A program made the translations under genes and the position numbers. This document shows, in pieces, positions 59,773-64,000 of a stretch of DNA of 64,000 nt. Each line of letters starts with the position of its first letter. The stretch's first letter is position 1. The notes under the pieces are model-generated. The model saw only the letters and a program-made list of their open reading frames with translations, did not search any database and had not been told where the DNA came from. Source of the DNA: Chryseobacterium ginsenosidimutans (lineage in GTDB: Bacteria; Bacteroidota; Bacteroidia; Flavobacteriales; Weeksellaceae); NCBI RefSeq assembly GCF_024807225.1, contig NZ_JANUCO010000001.1:3348001-3412000 (forward strand), written 5' to 3'.

Positions 59773-59867
59773 TAGCCCCGATTGAAACGGCATCCTTTTT
59801 TGTTGCGGCCGGAGCAAAGCGGAGGCCGTAATAAAAAAGATATAGTGAAAAGCGGGAAATAGCTCCT
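59773..59867 (+). repeat. 95-nt conserved structured intergenic element, copy 2
   Basis: Same element as at 26213-26307, same length. The central stem changes from GCGGGC/GAACGT to GCGGCC/GGCCGT and AACA to AATA with pairing kept, so the fold rather than the sequence appears to be conserved. Confidence 0.7.
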
Positions 59868-59875
59868 AAAAATTA

Positions 59876-61264
59876 TTATTTAATATGATATTTTTCAGAT
59901 TTGAAGCTTAATTTCTTTAATCCTTGCTGAATTTCGGGAGCATTCATGAATAATTTCCATAAAAATCCTGTTCTGTAGTTTTCAATCATCGGCGCAATTG
60001 TTCCCTGATCGATCGCTAAATATCTTGGGGTCGTCCAATTGTTATAATTGATCGAAGTGGCGTCGTACGGTCCTGCAGAACCGATGAATTCAGGTTTTTG
60101 AGTATATATAAATCTCAGAAAATCTATTGATTCTTTTGGTGAATACGGAAAACTGCTCAGAGCCGCTGTCGGAGTGATTACACCATGATCGTTTTGTGGA
60201 AAATGGGCGTCATAACCAACACTTCCATCATTATTTCTTGAGTAACTTGCCGTTAATCCCCAATAATTTGATCCGTATCCTTTCCATTGTTTTGGATTTT
60301 CGACGCAATATTTATAGTCAATTAAAACTTGATTTTTATTTAAATCAAAGTAATTTTTAATTAATTTATCTGATAAATTGGTTGGATCTAAACCGATGTA
60401 AGAATATTGTGTCCAAAATAAAGGACCTCCATATTCTTCGGCTCCATTGTGCTTTACATACATTGGAAGTCCGTATTTTTCTTTGTCTGAAAGGTAAGTT
60501 CCATTTCTTGTCCAGCCTTTGTAATAGGTTTCGGCATCGATTGGGTGAGTTGGTGATGAAGCTGCTAAAATGTACGTAATTAAACATTCGTTATAACCTT
60601 GTAATGGAAAATTCATTTCCCATTGATATTCCGGCGACCAATGCCAATAAAGGACTTTTTCGCCTCCTTTTGTGTACCAATTCCATTGAATTCCTTTCCA
60701 CAGTTCATCACATTTTTGGGCAAGCGCTTTTTCTTCGGCATTTCCGTTTTTGAAGTATTCACGAACCATTAAAATCCCTGAAGTCAAGAATGCTGTTTCT
60801 ACCAAATCTCCACCATTATCTTTTTTTCCGAAAGGAACAGTTTTTCCTGTTTCTCCATTGATCCAGTGCGACCAAGCGCCTTTATGACGGTCTGCTTTTG
60901 CAAGGAAATCCATCATATTGGTCAATCTTTTTACCGCTTCTTTTCTTGGAACAAAACCTCTTTCTACTCCGACCAAAATAGTTGCTAATCCAAATCCTGA
61001 TCCACCTGTTGTCACAACGTGTTTATCATTATCCGGATAGATATTGTCTTCGTGATAGCGCTCTCTTCCCAACATAGAATGCGGTTCGGCATAATCCCAG
61101 AAATATTTTAAAGCATCTTTCTGCACTCTGTCCATTAATTGCTGGTCGGTAATATTACTTTTCACTGCTTCAACTTTTGAGACTTCTTGTTGAGCTGTAC
61201 GGGAATTTTTGCAGGAAACTGCCAGTAATGATATTGTAGTAATTGATAGTATTATCCTTTTCAT
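59876..61264 (-). CDS. Glucoamylase-family lipoprotein (PF10091; GH144-type endo-beta-1,2-glucanase)
   Basis: A 462-residue lipoprotein, lipobox LAVSC (Cys18) from the ATG at 61264; the frame is open to 61315, but that adds no family sequence. The (alpha/alpha)6 barrel is clear: DALKYFWDYAEPHSMLGRER, VVTTGGSGFGLATILVGVER, HWINGETGKTVPFGKKDNGG, PEYQWEMNFPLQGYNECLIT and DHGVITPTAALSSFPYSPKE. PF10091 contains the GH144 endo-beta-1,2-glucanases as characterised in Chitinophaga; acidic residues near the cleft are present. Outer-membrane or periplasmic. Between SusD and the esterase gene in the PUL. Substrate is inferred from family only. Confidence 0.85.
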   Translation of the reverse strand: MKRIILSITTISLLAVSCKNSRTAQQEVSKVEAVKSNITDQQLMDRVQKDALKYFWDYAEPHSMLGRERYHEDNIYPDNDKHVVTTGGSGFGLATILVGVERGFVPRKEAVKRLTNMMDFLAKADRHKGAWSHWINGETGKTVPFGKKDNGGDLVETAFLTSGILMVREYFKNGNAEEKALAQKCDELWKGIQWNWYTKGGEKVLYWHWSPEYQWEMNFPLQGYNECLITYILAASSPTHPIDAETYYKGWTRNGTYLSDKEKYGLPMYVKHNGAEEYGGPLFWTQYSYIGLDPTNLSDKLIKNYFDLNKNQVLIDYKYCVENPKQWKGYGSNYWGLTASYSRNNDGSVGYDAHFPQNDHGVITPTAALSSFPYSPKESIDFLRFIYTQKPEFIGSAGPYDATSINYNNWTTPRYLAIDQGTIAPMIENYRTGFLWKLFMNAPEIQQGLKKLSFKSEKYHIK

Positions 61265-61342
61265 CATTTTCAATTTTTTTAAACGAAATACTAAAAGAAG
61301 AGGAGAAACTTTCATTCTCCTCTAAGCTTTTATGATTAAATT

Positions 61343-62767
61343 TTAGTAACCAGGATTTTGGACGAAAAGCCCATTACTCTCGTTCATTGCGTCTAACGGA
61401 ATCGGGAAAAGTTCATTTTTCCCAGCTACAAATCCTTTAGATGCTAGAAATGTAGAAGCTTGTCCTGTTCTTACTAAGTCTGGGAATCTATCATTTTCCA
61501 GCGCTAATTCTACTCTTCTTTCCTGCCAAATAGCAGCTTGAAGAGCATCCTTAGTAGAAGCTGTAGTATTTCCAAGATTTGCTCTGTTTCTTACTTTATT
61601 AATATTTGTAATGGCAGTAGCAGTATTTCCTAATTCATTAGCAGCTTCTGCATTGATTAAAAGAATATCAGCAAATCTTAAAATTCTAATATTTTGAATA
61701 GAACCATATCCACAAGCATTATTATTTAAAGCTGATGGTACATAAACTTTTTGATTCCAAGAATTTCCCGCTTGAGGATCTCCTTTGTGAATCAAATCTC
61801 CTTCAGGAGTTGTTTCTCCTTCTCTCAAAATAGTTAATTCTTTTCTGATATCTCCTGGTTCAAATGCATTTTCCAAGGCTTGTGTAGGTGTAAAGAAACC
61901 CCATCCATATTGATTTCTAACCCCTTGAACTTCTGCATACTGACTACCTCCAAATGCAGCAGAACACTCACAATTAACCTCAAAAACAGATTCTGTACCG
62001 AATTCTCCAGCCGGTCTGAATAAATGATTGAAATCCGGATCTAAACTATATCCCATCCCAATAACCTGCGTTGAAGTATCATATGCTTTTTGATAATCTT
62101 TCATATAAAGATATACCTTAGAAAGCAATCCTAAAGCAGCACCTTTTGTTACTCTTCCACGGTCTGCGGCAGAATATGTCTGAGGTAAAACCGCTGCAGC
62201 TGCAGTAAGATCAGAAGCTATAAAATTATAAACTTCTGCTGCAGAGTTTCTTGCTTTTCTGTAATTTCCATCTGCCGGCAACCCGTCATAAATAGGAACT
62301 CCACCGTAAATTCTTACCAAGTTGAAATAGAAATACGCTCTCAGCATTCTGGCTTCAGCAATCAATCTATTTTTAAGAGTAGCGTCCATTTCTATTTTTG
62401 GAACATTTGTAATCACTTGGTTGGCTCTGTTAACAGCTTGCCACTGCCCGATCCAGTATCCTCTTATTCCTTCGTCACTCAATGTATAGGTAAAATTATC
62501 GTACACATTAATAAACGAAGCATCACCAGGATTAGATCCTTTTTCTACATCATCACCCGGTACTCCAAATACATATTGTGCAGGGAAACCAGAATTTTCC
62601 CAGCTTCTTAAAAAGCTATAAACGGCATTCGTAGCCTGCATTGCATCCTCCTGTGTCGTGAAGAAATTTGACACATCTGTTTGCCCTTCATCTTTAATAT
62701 CCACAAAGTCATCGCTACAACTTACGATTAATGAAAATATGGAAAGTGTTAAAAATATTTTTTTCAT
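61343..62767 (-). CDS. SusD/RagB family nutrient-binding outer-membrane lipoprotein
   Basis: A 474-residue SusD-like lipoprotein: signal and lipobox IVSC (Cys17), followed by DDFVDIKDEGQTDVSNFFTT. TPR-like helical core (LRAYFYFNLVRIYGGVPIYD, AALGLLSKVYLYMKDYQKAY) and C-terminal RVELALENDRFPDLVRTGQA, FPIPLDAMNESNGLFVQNPGY, all typical. It caps the SusC channel and binds the glycan at the cell surface. The stop is 27 nt from the following SusC-type gene's end; the SusC gene is upstream. Confidence 0.95.
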   Translation of the reverse strand: MKKIFLTLSIFSLIVSCSDDFVDIKDEGQTDVSNFFTTQEDAMQATNAVYSFLRSWENSGFPAQYVFGVPGDDVEKGSNPGDASFINVYDNFTYTLSDEGIRGYWIGQWQAVNRANQVITNVPKIEMDATLKNRLIAEARMLRAYFYFNLVRIYGGVPIYDGLPADGNYRKARNSAAEVYNFIASDLTAAAAVLPQTYSAADRGRVTKGAALGLLSKVYLYMKDYQKAYDTSTQVIGMGYSLDPDFNHLFRPAGEFGTESVFEVNCECSAAFGGSQYAEVQGVRNQYGWGFFTPTQALENAFEPGDIRKELTILREGETTPEGDLIHKGDPQAGNSWNQKVYVPSALNNNACGYGSIQNIRILRFADILLINAEAANELGNTATAITNINKVRNRANLGNTTASTKDALQAAIWQERRVELALENDRFPDLVRTGQASTFLASKGFVAGKNELFPIPLDAMNESNGLFVQNPGY

Positions 62768-62777
62768 GATCTTTTAA

Positions 62778-64000
62778 TTAAAATGTTAAATTCATACCTA
62801 CTGTATAAATTGCAGAAATAGGATAAATATTATTATCAATTCCCATCTGTACTCTATCCGTGTTTGTAATCTCCGGAGAGAAACCATTATACTTGAAGCT
62901 TGTCCAAGGATTCTGTGCACTTACATACAATCTCAATTTTGTAATAGAAAGAGCTTTTGCAAATGCTTTTGGTAAATTATATCCAACCTGAATGTTTCTG
63001 ATTCTGATATAGCTACCATCTTCTACATAGAAACTATTTGGTAAAATGATAGATTGATTAGATGTAATCATAGAATTGGTATTTGACGTACCCGCTCCCT
63101 GCCATCTGTTTTCATACATATCTAGATCCCATGTTTCACTTCCAAAACGTTGTTCACGGTTGTAGTTGTATATTTTGTTTCCAAATACACCTTGGAAATC
63201 AACAGCAATATCAATCGCGTAGATATTAAAGTTAACTCCAAAACCATAAGTTCCTTTAGGAATCGGACTTCCTAAGAATGTTTTGTCTCTTGAGTCAATA
63301 ATTCCATTACCATCTTGGTCTTGAAATTTGAACCATCCTGCTTTTGCTCCACTTTGTCCCGATGTAGCAGCTTCTGCATCTGTTTGGAAAACACCTGTAA
63401 CATTATAACCATAATAAGAACCTACCGCCTGACCAGCTTGTAGTCTTACAATAGAATTCCCAAATAAACTCGCTCCAGCTGCTAAATATGATCCACCGTA
63501 AACTGATGTAATCTCATTTTTAAGAGAGGCAAAATTACCGTATACTCCAATGGTCATATTCTCATTAATCTTGGTATTGTAATTAACAGACAACTCAAAA
63601 CCTTTATTATTAAAAGAATAGGCATTGGTTACAAAGTTGTTCCAGTTAGCTGCACCAGATACAGTTCCTTGGTTTACACCATATACTACATTCTTAGAAT
63701 CTTTATCATAGTACGCTGCATCAATTTTAAGTTTATTATTAAATAATGCCATTTCCAGACCTACATCTTTTCCTGTTGTAGTTTCCCAGCCAATTGCCGG
63801 ATCAATAAATTGGTCAACAGTTGTAGCAGGATATCCCGTAGTTCCAAAATAAGCACCACCTCCTATAATTGATGTATTTGCATTAAATTTTCTTCCTACA
63901 TTAGGATTTCCCAGTTCTCCGTAACTTGCTCTTAATTTTAATAAATTGAAGATATTCTGCTCACTCATAAAATCTTCTTTAGAGATTACCCAACCTGCGC
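62778..64000 (-). CDS. SusC/RagA TonB-linked outer-membrane receptor, C-terminal part (cut by window edge)
   Basis: About 407 residues of the beta-barrel end of a SusC-type receptor; the frame continues past the right edge (AGWVISKEDFM precedes the first internal ATG at 63968). Typical: LKLRASYGELGNPNVG near the start, WETTTGKDVGLEMALFNNKL, FKFQDQDGNGIIDSRDKTFL with GSPIPKGTYGFGVNFN, YIRIRNIQVGYNLPKAFAKA, and a final YPISAIYTVGMNLTF strand. It imports the oligosaccharide with TonB energy. First gene of the PUL in transcription order, followed by susD. The rest (plug and N-terminal domain) lies outside. Confidence 0.95.
   Translation of the reverse strand, partial: AGWVISKEDFMSEQNIFNLLKLRASYGELGNPNVGRKFNANTSIIGGGAYFGTTGYPATTVDQFIDPAIGWETTTGKDVGLEMALFNNKLKIDAAYYDKDSKNVVYGVNQGTVSGAANWNNFVTNAYSFNNKGFELSVNYNTKINENMTIGVYGNFASLKNEITSVYGGSYLAAGASLFGNSIVRLQAGQAVGSYYGYNVTGVFQTDAEAATSGQSGAKAGWFKFQDQDGNGIIDSRDKTFLGSPIPKGTYGFGVNFNIYAIDIAVDFQGVFGNKIYNYNREQRFGSETWDLDMYENRWQGAGTSNTNSMITSNQSIILPNSFYVEDGSYIRIRNIQVGYNLPKAFAKALSITKLRLYVSAQNPWTSFKYNGFSPEITNTDRVQMGIDNNIYPISAIYTVGMNLTF

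Noticed and set aside
1..64000. CRISPR arrays, tRNA and rRNA genes, phage functions
   Set aside because: I looked for short regular repeats, GGTTCGAATC-type T arms and phage structural genes and found none; the tail-fibre-like gene at 46865 stands alone with a signal peptide.

Overview
The window reads as a chromosomal segment of a flavobacterium in the Bacteroidota, most like Chryseobacterium or a close relative. Grounds: low GC; promoters of the Bacteroidota type (TAnnTTTG at -7) rather than TATAAT; SusC/SusD genes; LytS/LytTR regulators; Crp-type regulators without obvious cAMP context; monomeric isocitrate dehydrogenase; and many flavobacterial intergenic repeats. The genus is inferred from overall character, not from a search. 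I saw no rRNA, tRNA, CRISPR array, prophage or plasmid functions.

Layout. 1-7.8 kb (mostly plus): end of an amino-acid permease, a DUF962 protein, a DUF4377 lipoprotein, a stomatin-like protein, a Crp-type regulator with YceI behind it, then a tautomerase / SDR (frameshifted) / NTF2-like / nitronate monooxygenase run. 7.9-15.3 kb: dGTPase, a Nei/Fpg-type glycosylase, and a LytS/LytTR pair facing a small unknown gene and a DUF6268 protein. 15.4-21.4 kb: glycosyltransferase, SMR pump, a short transcription unit with a 27-aa ORF and a candidate structured RNA, MepB, AAA ATPase and secreted proteins of unknown role. 21.4-28 kb: gcvP, a 51-aa Cys-rich protein, a DnaJ-domain membrane protein, and an ECF sigma operon. 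28.4-37.1 kb: a minus-strand run of stress/detoxification-type small proteins (DoxX, three SRPBCC, VOC, two DinB, SDR, alpha/beta hydrolase) headed by a Crp-type regulator. 37.3-45 kb: DUF763, Tpx, icd, an intact IS3-family element, HxlR/SDR divergon. 45-52 kb: haem-binding/cytochrome P460 operon, a large secreted repeat protein, a second LytS/LytTR pair, and DUF1223 + DoxX. 52-55.6 kb: MFS transporter, aldo-keto reductase, AraC regulator. 56-64 kb: a polysaccharide utilisation locus (GH3 - esterase - GH144-type glucanase - SusD - SusC), plausibly for beta-1,2-glucan, running off the right edge.

Main observations. (1) Two operons flanking the second LytS/LytTR pair carry matching 21-bp-period direct repeats, each exactly 41 nt upstream of a near-identical TACTTTTG box, which points to a small regulon. 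The first LytS/LytTR pair has its own, different 21-bp-period repeats in its divergent promoter region. (2) Three copies of a 328-bp non-autonomous element share terminal inverted repeats and have 3-bp target duplications (TTA, TTA, TGA). (3) A transcript at 16.86-17.2 kb encodes a 27-aa membrane peptide followed by a three-way-junction RNA and a terminator. (4) The DUF763 protein ends in a sliding-clamp-type QLSLF. (5) Three genes are each broken by one extra A. (6) Several repeat families appear nested inside one another between genes.
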